A DNA stretch of 64,000 nt from Microbacterium testaceum StLB037 (GTDB taxonomy: Bacteria > Actinomycetota > Actinomycetes > Actinomycetales > Microbacteriaceae), in NCBI RefSeq assembly GCF_000202635.1, contig NC_015125.1:1674001-1738000 (forward strand), written 5' to 3'. The notes beneath the pieces were generated by a model. It was not told where the DNA came from. It searched no databases and saw only the letters and a list, made by a program, of their open reading frames with translations. Both the position numbers and the translations under genes were made by a program. Every line of letters starts with the position of its first letter. Position 1 is the first letter of the stretch. Shown here in pieces: positions 1-9,044 of this stretch.

Positions 1-1274
1 CCTTCAGCAAGAACGACCGCGGGATGCTTCCGCTGAACTTCGGACCGCTCTCTCGCGCGGGCGGCGAACGCCGGCTGAACGTCGCGGTGACTCGTGCGAG
101 ACGACAGGTCGTGCTGTACGCGAGCTTCGATCCCGCTGAGCTGCGTGCCGAACAGACCTCGGCCCGTGGACTCAAAGACCTGAAGTCGTATCTCGAACTC
201 GCCGCGCGCGGAGTCGCGCCGACCGACGACTCCACGTCTCGTGCGCCCGTGATCGATCGCCACCGCGACGAGATCGCCGCGGTCCTGACCGAGCGCGGAC
301 TCGTCGTGAAGACGGACGTCGGGCTCTCGGACTTCCGTATCGATCTCACGCTGGCATCCGCGTCCGACCCCGCCCAGCCGCTCATCGCCGTCCTGCTCGA
401 CGGTGAGGGCTGGCGCGCGCGCCGCACGGTGGCCGACCGCGATGGCCTGCCCGTTGATGTCCTCGGCAAGTTGATGCGGTGGCCGGGGGTCGAAAGGGTG
501 TGGCTGCCGGAATGGCTGGATGATGCGGATGCCACGGCCGACCGGCTCGTCGCGGCGGTTGAGGCCGCCAAGGCCGGCGTCCGGTCTGTGTCAGACGCGC
601 CGGTGGAGCGGGTCGAGAATCTTGACGCGCTTCCGGCGGAGGAGCCGCTTGAGCCTCCGCGCGGGGCAATGCCGGCAGGACAGGACGACGAGGATGCCGT
701 CACTGTGACGCATCCGCACGTCCGCCCCTTCGTGCCCTGGACGTCCACCGCGTCGGGGGGAGTCGCCGTGCTTGATGCGCTTCCGAGTCCATCTGCTGCT
801 CAGCGGGTTCGCTCCGTCCTCGTGGAGGCGATCGTCGCCGAGGGGCCAATCTCGCGAGCACGCTTGGTGAGGCTGGTGGCGGAATCGTTCGGACTGTCTC
901 GTGTGTCGGGGCCCCGGGCTGCGGCGATTCTTGGGCTGATCCCGGATGCTCACACCCGCCAGGGCGACGAGCAGTTCGCCTGGCCGGTGGACGTGGATGT
1001 CGCCACCTGGCGTGATCTTCGCACGAGTGCTTCGGGGGAGAGTCGACCGCTCGAGTCCGTGGCTCTGGAAGAGATCGCGAACGCGATGGCCGTTGTTGCT
1101 GAGCTCGGTGGTGGGGTGCGCGAGGACGAGATCAAGCGAGAAGCTCTGCGACTGCTCGGGGGGAAGCGGATGACGACGCAGATCTCCGAGCGACTCACCG
1201 AAGCATTGACGGTGGCGGTGGCGACCCGACGGGTCGAGCTCGCACCGTCGGGGGCCTATCTCGCTCGTTTCTGA
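1..1274 (+). CDS. C-terminal part of a large SF1 helicase with REase-fold and DUF3320-like tail (partial)
   Basis: The gene enters from the left edge, so the N-terminus and the ATPase motifs are not visible. The first readable codons give helicase motif VI (RRLNVAVTRAR), which identifies a superfamily I helicase of the DUF4011/AAA_12 type. About 70 residues later comes a small restriction-endonuclease-like fold: a conserved DRHRDEIAAVL helix, then GLSDFRIDLTLA and the strand LIAVLLDGEGW, as in the REase_MTES_1575 family. The last 150 residues (from VRSVLVEAIVAEGP) resemble the DUF3320 tail of these proteins. Such helicase-nuclease fusions occur in defence islands, and the restriction genes downstream fit that context. 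The family call is from memory of motifs; a defence role is inference. Confidence 0.8.
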   Translation, partial: FSKNDRGMLPLNFGPLSRAGGERRLNVAVTRARRQVVLYASFDPAELRAEQTSARGLKDLKSYLELAARGVAPTDDSTSRAPVIDRHRDEIAAVLTERGLVVKTDVGLSDFRIDLTLASASDPAQPLIAVLLDGEGWRARRTVADRDGLPVDVLGKLMRWPGVERVWLPEWLDDADATADRLVAAVEAAKAGVRSVSDAPVERVENLDALPAEEPLEPPRGAMPAGQDDEDAVTVTHPHVRPFVPWTSTASGGVAVLDALPSPSAAQRVRSVLVEAIVAEGPISRARLVRLVAESFGLSRVSGPRAAAILGLIPDAHTRQGDEQFAWPVDVDVATWRDLRTSASGESRPLESVALEEIANAMAVVAELGGGVREDEIKREALRLLGGKRMTTQISERLTEALTVAVATRRVELAPSGAYLARF

Positions 1275-1333
1275 GTGGCCACGATCGATTTTGGACGACG
1301 GATAGAGTGACCTCGATCACGAGGGGGCGCAGT

Positions 1334-2551
1334 ATGGGGCGAGGGTTCGCTGTCATCGATCTCGAGACGACAGGTCTGTTTCCGCAGAAACACGATCGCA
1401 TCGTCGAGGTGGCGATCGTGCATGTCTCACCAGCAGGCGTCGTCGAGGGAGTCTGGGAAACACTCGTCAATCCGATGCGCGACATGGGCGCGCAGCGCAT
1501 CCACGGCATCAGTGCCGCTGCCGCCGCGCGAGCCCCGGAGTTCAGCGCACTCGCCCCGTCCATTGCCTCGCTGCTACGCGGGCGGGTGCCTGTCGCACAC
1601 AACGCCAGCTTCGACGCGCGATTCTTGGCCCACTCGATGGAGCACGCCGGACTGGCCTGCCCCGATCTTGCGTACTGGATGTGCACGATGCAGCTCGCGG
1701 GCACCTTCCTGCAGGGCAATCGCAGTCTCGCCGACTGCAGCGCGGCGATCGGATATGCCATGCAGAACGCCCATCGTGCTTCGGCGGATGCCCTCGCTGC
1801 GGCGGCACTCCTTCGCGCCTACCTCGGCGCGGGTCACGACCCCGCGTGGTGGGATGGTTGGCTCGCGACCCCGGGGGAGTGGCCGGATGAGCCGTTCGAC
1901 ACGACGGCCTGGCTGGCGCGCACGGACTCCGACACGGCGCCGCGGTCGGTTCTCGAGCGGTTGCACGTGGACGTCGCGACCGACGCCATCGACGACGGCG
2001 CACTGAACCTCGACTACCTTGCTCTGCTCGACCGGGTCCTCCTCGATCGGTACATGTCCGCGACGGAGACCGACGACCTCATTCGATTCGCCGCGGAACT
2101 CAACCTTTCGAGCACCGCAGTTCGCCGTCTTCACCGCGCCTACTTCGACGGTTTGGTTTCGGCGGCCTGGGCGGACGACCATCTCACCGCTGACGAGTGG
2201 GTCGATATCCGGAAGATCGGCGGGCTGCTCGAGATCGACGCGCAGACGATCGCCGGCGCCGCCTCGAAACCGGATGCCGCGGCGCCGACCCTCACCACCG
2301 GCTTCCGCCTGTCGCCGGGTGACACCGTCGTCATCACCGGCGATACGCGCCGGGATCGAGCGGCGTGGTTCGCCATCCTCACCGAGCGAGGTCTGATCCC
2401 AAAGGACAGCATGGTGAAGAAGGCCAAGGTGCTTGTGGCCGCCGACCCTGACTCGATGTCGGGGAAGGCGCGGCAGGCGCGGGCCTGGGGGATTCCGATC
2501 GTCACGGAGGAGGGGCTGGAGAGGTTGCTGGGGCTGTCTGCGGCTGAGTAG
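1334..2551 (+). CDS. DEDDh 3'-5' exonuclease with C-terminal BRCT domain
   Basis: A 405-residue protein. The N-terminal half is a DnaQ/RNase T-type exonuclease. Exo I is FAVIDLETTG (Asp9, Glu11), Exo II is AHNASFDARF (Asp94), and Exo III is AHRASADAL (His147, Asp152), so all catalytic residues are present. The C-terminal 75 residues (from LSPGDTVVITGD, with a GIPIVTEEGLERLL helix) look like a BRCT module. Such proteins degrade single-stranded or nicked DNA ends. The ATG at 1334 is chosen because GAGGGGG lies 8 bases ahead; an upstream in-frame GTG at 1307 lacks such a site. It follows the helicase gene by 59 bases and could be co-transcribed. Whether it acts in repair or defence cannot be read from the sequence. 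Confidence 0.85.
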   Translation: MGRGFAVIDLETTGLFPQKHDRIVEVAIVHVSPAGVVEGVWETLVNPMRDMGAQRIHGISAAAAARAPEFSALAPSIASLLRGRVPVAHNASFDARFLAHSMEHAGLACPDLAYWMCTMQLAGTFLQGNRSLADCSAAIGYAMQNAHRASADALAAAALLRAYLGAGHDPAWWDGWLATPGEWPDEPFDTTAWLARTDSDTAPRSVLERLHVDVATDAIDDGALNLDYLALLDRVLLDRYMSATETDDLIRFAAELNLSSTAVRRLHRAYFDGLVSAAWADDHLTADEWVDIRKIGGLLEIDAQTIAGAASKPDAAAPTLTTGFRLSPGDTVVITGDTRRDRAAWFAILTERGLIPKDSMVKKAKVLVAADPDSMSGKARQARAWGIPIVTEEGLERLLGLSAAE

Positions 2552-2692
2552 CGGCGTCTAGGGACCTCAGCGTGCAGGGGACGATGCCCTAGGGGGCGTG
2601 TCAGCACCGCTATGCACATCCCGCCATGATTTAGGGCAGGATGTTCCACGTCGCAGAGATTCGTCGACGAGCTGCCGTCCGCGAGCGACGCC

Positions 2693-4630
2693 ATGGGGGT
2701 GGGGCGGAGAATGGTCGAGAACGCAATCGCGGATAACGCGGCCGAGCGTCTGACGGAATCGGCCTGGGGGGTGGGATACCGGACGGTCTTCCGAGTAAGG
2801 CCGCATGTCGATGCGATCGAAGTCGCCGAGCGCCACGTGCGCGGGTGGCTCGGCGAGAAGCTTGGTGGTGTCGGTCGACTCGACGACTGGGACGGTGCCA
2901 CCAGCCGTGACTTCGATGATCGATACTCAATCTTCGTCACAGGTATCCACGACGCGGATGAGAGCGTTGGACGCAGGCTCTACCGGTTGGTCGACGCTAA
3001 CCTCACCGGGACATTCATTATTTCCATCTACGCCGCACGAGAGACTGGTGCAAAGCGGGGGCTTCTCGTCGTTGAAGGCGCACTGGACGGGGTCACCGAC
3101 GACGCTGCTTTGGACGTAGTTGGTACCCCGCGCATTGTGCGTGACCTCCTCGATGAGCTTGAGCCACTTGATGGATCGACTCTCCTGACTAGCCGGCCGC
3201 AGTTCGTCAGATCTGAGGACGTTCGTTCCGTCCTGGACGCAATCACGGACAAAACTCGCATCGGGTCCGTGATTGTCGCTTCTTCGCCGGGCACGGAGGT
3301 AGATGTTGCGTGGTCCGAGATCATCGAGAAACTGACGCGCAATAGCCTCGGAGTCGCTGCGACATTTGTGATCGCTGCGGAAGCTGTCCCTGTTCTCAAC
3401 CAGCACTTGCCGGCGTCGCACGAAGCGCCGGCCGGCCGCGTACGAACCTTTGGCCCGGACGTCCAGCTCGACGATCCGCTCGACGGTCGGGCGCACCGCT
3501 TCCTCGGCCCATCCACACTCGCTCGGGCGATTAGGGGTCGAACCGTCATCGGCAAGCTACCCGCAGTGCATGCCCGCGGGCCGCGACTGCGTCTTCTGGA
3601 ACGCGCGCTCCCGGCAGATGCCCGTCGAACCATCGAGTTGCTCGATCGAGCCGGCCGACGGCAGAGAATCGCTGAGCAGGTTGCGATCGAGTCCGCAGGC
3701 GAACAGCGGATACTCCCCGATTCGAGCGCCGCTGGCGCGCCGTCCGAGAGCGGTCCCTCGGAGGCAACCACGGGTACGCGGACACCCGTCTTGGCGATTC
3801 TCAAGCGCGTGCTGGCCCGGTGGCTTGGGCGCGCGGAAGTTACCGAACTCGAAGTTGAGGAACTCGACACCTTCATCGCCGCGAATATCGCGGATGCTCG
3901 CGTGGCCCACGACTACATCTCTGAAGTTGAAGCCGAGAACGATCGCTTGCTGACTGAGTTGACTGGTCTGCGAGCGCAGCTTGACGAACTCGGATTTGAA
4001 ATTGCACTTTCCGCAGATGAGGTTCGAGTATTTAATCGTGAGAACCAGCTGCTCAAGGCGCGATTGCGTGAACTTCACGAGTTTACGCCCCCTATCGATG
4101 CTGAAGCCGAGCTTTGGGCTCCGCCGGCTGACGTCGAGGAATTGATCGCGCGCATAACTCCGGGTGAGGATGCTCACGCGGCATTGCAGTACGTGGAGTT
4201 CACTGGCGACCCTGCCGCTGTCGCTGAGGTCAGAAAGCGGGACCATTACGGCAAGTATGCAAGTGACTTGTGGGACTACGTGCGCGTTCTCGCTGAATAC
4301 GCGGCTCTCCGCGAGGGTGGCGTATTCGATGGAAGCGTATATATGTACCTCGAACAGGACGACGTCGACGGATTCAAGTGTTCTCCGCAGCGGCATGCGG
4401 CACGCGAAAGCGACTCGGTTCTACAGAACAGCAAATGGCGAAGCGAGCGTGAACTACCCGTTCCGGCCAGTGTGGACGCCACGGGAAAAGTTCTGATGCA
4501 GGCGCACTTCAAGCCCACTCATCGAGACCAATTTGCCCCGCGCATGTACTACTTGGATGATCTAAAGTCCACCGGGAAGATTTACATCGGCTACATCGGT
4601 CGTCATCTCTCAAATACAAGAACGTCCTGA
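2693..4630 (+). CDS. Unknown protein, AT-richer than neighbours, with central coiled coil
   Basis: I do not recognise this 645-residue protein. The first 300 residues look globular alpha/beta. A low-complexity Ser/Ala/Gly stretch near residues 335-365 follows. A heptad-rich segment at about 380-480 (AENDRLLTELTGLRAQLDEL) looks like a coiled coil. The C-terminal 160 residues form another domain that ends in GKIYIGYIGRHLSNTRTS. Base composition drops visibly from about 3000 to 4630 (more AAA, TTT and AAT codons) compared with the helicase and hsd genes, suggesting acquisition by transfer. The start could be ATG 2693 or ATG 2711; neither has an ideal ribosome site. Position between nuclease genes and an IS remnant points to an accessory or defence role, which is inference. 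Confidence 0.7.
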   Translation: MGVGRRMVENAIADNAAERLTESAWGVGYRTVFRVRPHVDAIEVAERHVRGWLGEKLGGVGRLDDWDGATSRDFDDRYSIFVTGIHDADESVGRRLYRLVDANLTGTFIISIYAARETGAKRGLLVVEGALDGVTDDAALDVVGTPRIVRDLLDELEPLDGSTLLTSRPQFVRSEDVRSVLDAITDKTRIGSVIVASSPGTEVDVAWSEIIEKLTRNSLGVAATFVIAAEAVPVLNQHLPASHEAPAGRVRTFGPDVQLDDPLDGRAHRFLGPSTLARAIRGRTVIGKLPAVHARGPRLRLLERALPADARRTIELLDRAGRRQRIAEQVAIESAGEQRILPDSSAAGAPSESGPSEATTGTRTPVLAILKRVLARWLGRAEVTELEVEELDTFIAANIADARVAHDYISEVEAENDRLLTELTGLRAQLDELGFEIALSADEVRVFNRENQLLKARLRELHEFTPPIDAEAELWAPPADVEELIARITPGEDAHAALQYVEFTGDPAAVAEVRKRDHYGKYASDLWDYVRVLAEYAALREGGVFDGSVYMYLEQDDVDGFKCSPQRHAARESDSVLQNSKWRSERELPVPASVDATGKVLMQAHFKPTHRDQFAPRMYYLDDLKSTGKIYIGYIGRHLSNTRTS

Positions 4631-4734
4631 ACTTGGGCTCCGGGAGCCGATGGCACAAGCGCCTGTTTGAGAGAAACCACGCGGTCCCGTCGTCCGCAGG
4701 AGGTCGACCTAGCGCTGCTTTTCGTGCGTCCGCT

Positions 4735-5285
4735 GCGAGCTGCTGCTCGTTCTCGACGGCGTTCATGTCGAGCACGTCCACCGAAGCGACGGGCTTCTGA
4801 TCGTCCCCGTTCAGGTTCCGACGACGCCTGTCGGTTGTCCTTCGTGCGGGGTCGTGGGTGCTGTCGTTGCGTGTTGCGTAATGTGCCCGGCGTGATGCGA
4901 GCGCGAATCGTGTGGCGGCGAATGGTCTGGCTGCGGCGGCGACGGTTGCGCAAGAAGACGTGCGGCTCGACGTCGACGAGTGCAGGTCTGACGGGACCAC
5001 CGCTCTGGGCGTTGACGAGCACATCTGGCATTACCTCGACCCACGCAAGCGAAGCCCGAACTGGCTCACCATGATGGTCGACCCCAGCCGCGATAGAACT
5101 AGAAACACGCGAGCGAGGCGGTTGGACCTTGTTCCCGGTAGGCCGGGGGAGGCGCGCGGGTCCCGGATCGCAGACCGTGGCGAGTCGTTCCGGAGGAACG
5201 TGGAGCTCGCGGTCCTGGGCTCGCTTGCCGGCTCAAAGACCGCACCAGTACCCCATCGGAGCCGAGCCACTCTCGTGCATTGCCT
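4735..5285 (+). pseudogene. Decayed ISL3-family transposase remnant
   Basis: This 700-base stretch between the unknown gene and hsdM has no intact gene but holds two recognisable pieces of an ISL3-type transposase in different frames. The first (4737 to about 4890) reads LDGVHVEHVHRSDGLLIVPV and then GCPSCGVVG, the N-terminal zinc-finger segment, and stops at a TGA. The second (about 4905-5285) reads TTALGVDEHIWHYLD, MVDPSRD, ARRLDLVPGRPG and a FRRNVELAVLG segment, the start of the DDE domain. The middle of the gene and the catalytic C-terminus are missing, so it is inactive. No terminal inverted repeats or target duplication were identified. It supports past insertion in this island. Confidence 0.75.
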
Positions 5286-5325
5286 CGGCTAGCGTAAGAG
5301 GGTTACACGCGAGTCGGGAGAGTCT

Positions 5326-6810
5326 GTGGTCACAGGTCCGCTGAAGGGTCAGGTCGACAAGGTCTGGGATGCGTTCTGGTCGGGCGGCATCGCCAATCCC
5401 GTCGAAGTGATTGAGCAGATCACGTATCTGCTCTTCATCAAGCGGCTCGACGAGCTGCACACGAAGGCCGAGCAGAAGGCTGCGCGCTTCGGAGACCCGA
5501 TCCAGAATCCGATCTTCCCTGACGGCTACGACAGCGATCTGCCGGGGCGCCGGCCGTTCCGCGACCTCCGGTGGAGCGTGTTCACGAACTACTCCCCCGC
5601 CGAGATGTTCGATGTCGTCTCCGAGCACGTCTTTCCGTGGCTGCGTCGGCTCGGCGCTCAGGGCTCGAGCTATGCGCGCAACATGCGCGACGCGCGCTTC
5701 ACGATCCCGACGCCGGCGCTGCTGACGAAGGTCGTCGACCTGCTCGCCGAGATCCCGATGGAAGACCGCGACACTAAGGGCGACATCTATGAGTACATGC
5801 TGCTCAGGCTCTCGACGAGCGGCACAAACGGGCAGTTTCGCACCGCCCGCCACATCATTCAGCTCATGGTCGACCTCCAGCAGCCGCGCCCGGACGACCG
5901 CATCATCGATCCGGCGGTGGGTACGGCTGGGTTCCTCATCACCGCCGAGGAGTACCTGCGCGCGCACCACCCCGAGATTTGGACGGATGCCGCGACCCGC
6001 GCTCACTTCAATGGACCGATGTTCACCGGCTACGACTCGGACGCCTCTATGGCGCGTATCGCGAGCATGAACATGCTGCTGCACGGCGTCGAGAATCCGA
6101 CAATTGAACGCGCCGACTCCTTGTCAGAGGGGCACCCCGGTCTCAATGAGTACACGCTAGTGCTCGCAAATCCCCCGTTTGCCGGCTCGCTCGACTACGA
6201 AACGGTGGCGAAGGACCTGCAGAAGGTCGTCAAGACCCGCAAGACCGAGCTCCTTTTCCTCGTTCTGATGATCCGGATGCTGCGCAACGGCGGTCGCGCG
6301 GCCGTCATCGTGCCTGAAGGCGTGCTCTTCGGCTCCTCGAACGCGCACAAGGCCGTCCGCAAGATGCTCGTCGACGAGCACAAACTGGATGCCGTCATCA
6401 AGCTGCCGTCGGGAACTTTCAAGCCCTACACCGGTGTGTCCACCGCGATTCTGCTGTTCACGAAGACCTCGTCCGGGGGTACCGACCACGTCTGGTTCTA
6501 CGACGTGCGCGCCGACGGCATGACGCTCGACGACAAGCGGACGCCGATCGAGGCGAACGACCTTCCCGATGTACTCGCCCGTTGGCGGGAACGGGATGCC
6601 GAGGCCGCGCGCGCGCGGACGGATCAGAGCTTCGTCGTGCCTAAGCAGGAGATCGTCGACAACGATTACGATCTGTCGCTCAATCGCTACAAAGAGATCG
6701 AGATCGAGGAGGTCGAGCACCGCTCGCCACTGAAGATTCTCGACGAACTCGACGCGCTTGAGGTCGGAATTCAGGATGGCCTGAGGCGCCTGCGGGAGAT
6801 GCTCGCGTGA
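5326..6810 (+). CDS. hsdM: Type I restriction-modification DNA methyltransferase subunit
   Basis: A 494-residue HsdM. It transfers methyl groups from SAM to adenine N6 within the bipartite site chosen by HsdS. The N-terminal helical HsdM_N domain (LKGQVDKVWDAFWSGG, then EVIEQITYLLFIKRLDEL) is typical. SAM motif I is DPAVGTAGF at about residue 195 and the catalytic motif IV is NPPF at about 282. The GTG start at 5326 follows CGGGAGAG by a few bases. It is the first gene of a tight operon: its stop overlaps the hsdS start (GTGA). The upstream DNA is the dead transposase, so the promoter must lie within about 5200-5320. Confidence 0.95.
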   Translation: MVTGPLKGQVDKVWDAFWSGGIANPVEVIEQITYLLFIKRLDELHTKAEQKAARFGDPIQNPIFPDGYDSDLPGRRPFRDLRWSVFTNYSPAEMFDVVSEHVFPWLRRLGAQGSSYARNMRDARFTIPTPALLTKVVDLLAEIPMEDRDTKGDIYEYMLLRLSTSGTNGQFRTARHIIQLMVDLQQPRPDDRIIDPAVGTAGFLITAEEYLRAHHPEIWTDAATRAHFNGPMFTGYDSDASMARIASMNMLLHGVENPTIERADSLSEGHPGLNEYTLVLANPPFAGSLDYETVAKDLQKVVKTRKTELLFLVLMIRMLRNGGRAAVIVPEGVLFGSSNAHKAVRKMLVDEHKLDAVIKLPSGTFKPYTGVSTAILLFTKTSSGGTDHVWFYDVRADGMTLDDKRTPIEANDLPDVLARWRERDAEAARARTDQSFVVPKQEIVDNDYDLSLNRYKEIEIEEVEHRSPLKILDELDALEVGIQDGLRRLREMLA

Positions 6811-7985
6811 CCTGGGAGACCGTGCCGCTCGGCGAGGTAGCCCGATTTGTTCGCGGAGTCACCTACAAGCCGGGAGATGTCGTCGCCAATGGTGCAGACG
6901 GTGTTGCCTGCCTACGGACGAAGAACATCCAGTCAACTCTCGATCTGACGGACCTTGTATGCGTGAGATCCGATCTGAAGCACCGCGTGGAGCAACGTGT
7001 TCAAGAGGACGACGTGCTCGTGTCTTCAGCGAATAGCTGGCACCTCGTGGGTAGGGCGGTCCAAGCAGGAGCTGACGCCGAGGGTATGTTGATCGGCGGC
7101 TTCATCGGAGGCCTTCGATTCAAACCTGAGGACATTAGCCCCCGGTATGGCTACTACTGGTTCTCATCCCCCGTCATACAGGCAAAAGTTCGCAGCTTCG
7201 GTCAGCAGACAACCAACATTTCCAACCTGAACGTCGACCGCACGCTCCGGCTCCCGATTCCCCTCCCACCCCTCCCCGAGCAGCGCCGCATCGTCGCGAT
7301 CCTCGATGAGGCCGACGCCCTCCGCACCACCGCGGTCACTGCGACTGAGCGGGTCGACGACGCCCGGGCAGCGCTGTTCGAACATCTGTTCCCCTCTGCT
7401 GGCGAAGACCTAACTACCATCGGCGCGCTCATAGAGTCGACTCAGTACGGAACCTCGGGAAAGGCTGGCGGCACGGGCCGATTCCCCATACTCCGCATGG
7501 GTAACCTGACGGCGCGAGGTCGAATCGACCTCCGAGACATGAAGTACATCGATATTCCTGATCAAGAGGTCGAAAAGTACTTGGTGCGCAAAGGTGACGT
7601 GCTGTTCAATCGCACCAACAGCGCCGAGCTTGTGGGAAAGACCGCCGTCTACCGAGAAGACGTTCCGCGGGCGTACGCTGGCTATCTGGTCCGGCTGCGG
7701 GCCTCCGACGAGTTCATCGCTGAGTACATCGCGGGGTATCTCAACTCTGTGCACGGCAAGCGGACACTTCGACGTATGGCAAAGAGCATCGTCGGAATGG
7801 CGAACATCAACGCTCGCGAAGTGCAAACCATTCGCTTGCCCGCCCCTAGCGCGGAGAAGATGCACGCCTACAAGGCATTCGTCGACGAATCGTGGAGCAA
7901 TACGGCACGGTTCGAGAGCCGGGCCCGAGAACTCGACTCGCTCTTCGCGTCACTTCAGCACCGGGCTTTTCGAGGAGAATTGTGA
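6807..7985 (+). CDS. hsdS: Type I restriction-modification specificity subunit
   Basis: A 392-residue HsdS that determines the DNA sequence recognised by the complex. It shows the usual duplicated layout. Target-recognition domain 1 covers about residues 1-150 and ends near NISNLNVDRTLRLPIPLPPL. The first conserved helical spacer (PEQRRIVAILDEADALR) follows. Target-recognition domain 2 covers about 205-335 (containing ILRMGNLTARGRIDL and VGMANINAREVQTI), and a second helical spacer ends in FASLQHRAFRGEL. The length and two complete half-subunits indicate an intact protein. It overlaps hsdM by 4 bases and the mrr gene by 4 bases, so all three are translationally coupled. The recognition domains are AT-richer than hsdM, as is common for exchanged specificity modules. 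Confidence 0.95.
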   Translation: MTWETVPLGEVARFVRGVTYKPGDVVANGADGVACLRTKNIQSTLDLTDLVCVRSDLKHRVEQRVQEDDVLVSSANSWHLVGRAVQAGADAEGMLIGGFIGGLRFKPEDISPRYGYYWFSSPVIQAKVRSFGQQTTNISNLNVDRTLRLPIPLPPLPEQRRIVAILDEADALRTTAVTATERVDDARAALFEHLFPSAGEDLTTIGALIESTQYGTSGKAGGTGRFPILRMGNLTARGRIDLRDMKYIDIPDQEVEKYLVRKGDVLFNRTNSAELVGKTAVYREDVPRAYAGYLVRLRASDEFIAEYIAGYLNSVHGKRTLRRMAKSIVGMANINAREVQTIRLPAPSAEKMHAYKAFVDESWSNTARFESRARELDSLFASLQHRAFRGEL

Positions 7986-8917
7986 CTGACTCCGCCACCC
8001 CTGGGCCGATCTCGACGATGCCGCGATGGTACGAGTTCTTCCGACCACTTCTCGAGGTCCTCGCCGACGGCCAGACTTGGCAGAAGCGCGACATGGAGCG
8101 GGCCATCATCGCCCGTGCAGGGCTTTCGGAGGACGAGATCGCCGAGATGCTCAGCTCCGGTCAGCCTCGAGCGCTGAACCGAATCGGATGGGCTACGTCT
8201 GCGCTGCGCCGAGCGAAGGCGATCGAGTCCCCGTCGCGAGCTCACTTCCGCATCACCGAGACCGGGCGCAGACTGCTCAGTGAGCATGAGGGGGCCATCC
8301 CGGAGCCCGTTGTCTACGCAATTCCGGCCTATAGCGAGTACACCCCCGCGCGTGGACGGAAGACGATCGCCGTCGATCCATCCCCCGCCACAGTCGACGA
8401 CGCTGACCCCGATGAGCTCATCACCTCGGGAATCGAGCTCATCGAGAGCGACACTAAGTCGACTCTTCTGCAGCGGCTGAAGGAGAGCGACCCGTATGAC
8501 TTCGAGCGCGTTGTCCGTTCGCTGCTGGTGAAGATGGGCTATGGCCGCGATGGAACGATGTCTCCCTTGCGGGGCTCGGGCGACGGTGGTCTCGACGGAG
8601 TGATCGACCGCGATGAGCTCGGTCTGAGCAAGATTTACGTGCAAGCGAAGCGCTACGCGGAGGCGACGATCGGTCGCCCGAAGGTACAAGAATTCGTGGG
8701 AGCTCTTGCCACGCGGGGTGCGAACGTCGGGGTGTTCTTTACAACGAGTCGGTTTACCGGTGAGGCCGTTGATGCCGCGGAACGAGTGCCGCAGGAGATC
8801 GCACTCGTCGACGGCGAACGGCTTACCGCACTCATGCTCCGACACAAGGTGGGCGTGCAAGTGGCCAGGACGATCGAAATCCTCAAGGTGGACGAGGACT
8901 TCTTCGCCGACGAGTAG
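7982..8917 (+). CDS. mrr: Mrr-type restriction endonuclease inside the hsd operon
   Basis: A 311-residue protein with both Mrr domains. The N-terminal winged helix (about 14-110) contains MPRWYEFFRPLLEVLADG and ITETGRRLLSEH. The C-terminal PD-(D/E)xK nuclease (about 165-300) has DFERVV (Glu175), GDGGLDGVI (Asp205) and VQAKR (Gln221-x-Lys223), the QxK form typical of Mrr. Mrr proteins cut DNA carrying modified bases. The GTG at 7982 overlaps the hsdS stop in a GTGA, with GAGGAG just upstream, which fixes the start. The unusual point is position: it separates hsdS from hsdR, so it is expressed with the type I system. It may attack foreign methylated DNA that would escape HsdR; that pairing is inference. 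Confidence 0.93.
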   Translation: MTDSATPGPISTMPRWYEFFRPLLEVLADGQTWQKRDMERAIIARAGLSEDEIAEMLSSGQPRALNRIGWATSALRRAKAIESPSRAHFRITETGRRLLSEHEGAIPEPVVYAIPAYSEYTPARGRKTIAVDPSPATVDDADPDELITSGIELIESDTKSTLLQRLKESDPYDFERVVRSLLVKMGYGRDGTMSPLRGSGDGGLDGVIDRDELGLSKIYVQAKRYAEATIGRPKVQEFVGALATRGANVGVFFTTSRFTGEAVDAAERVPQEIALVDGERLTALMLRHKVGVQVARTIEILKVDEDFFADE

Positions 8918-9044
8918 CCCGTGATCGGGTTATGTGCTCGACGAGTATGACCAGCACGTTGACGCCAACCAGCTTCGGGATTGGGCTTTGGTCGGGGGAG
9001 GGCAACGTCGGGACCGTTCGCTAGCATGGCGAAAGGTGGGGGCC

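Noticed and set aside
8934..9044. Extending hsdR upstream to the in-frame ATG at 8934
   Set aside because: The extra residues do not resemble the family, and a good ribosome site (GAAAGGTGGGGG) precedes GTG 9045.
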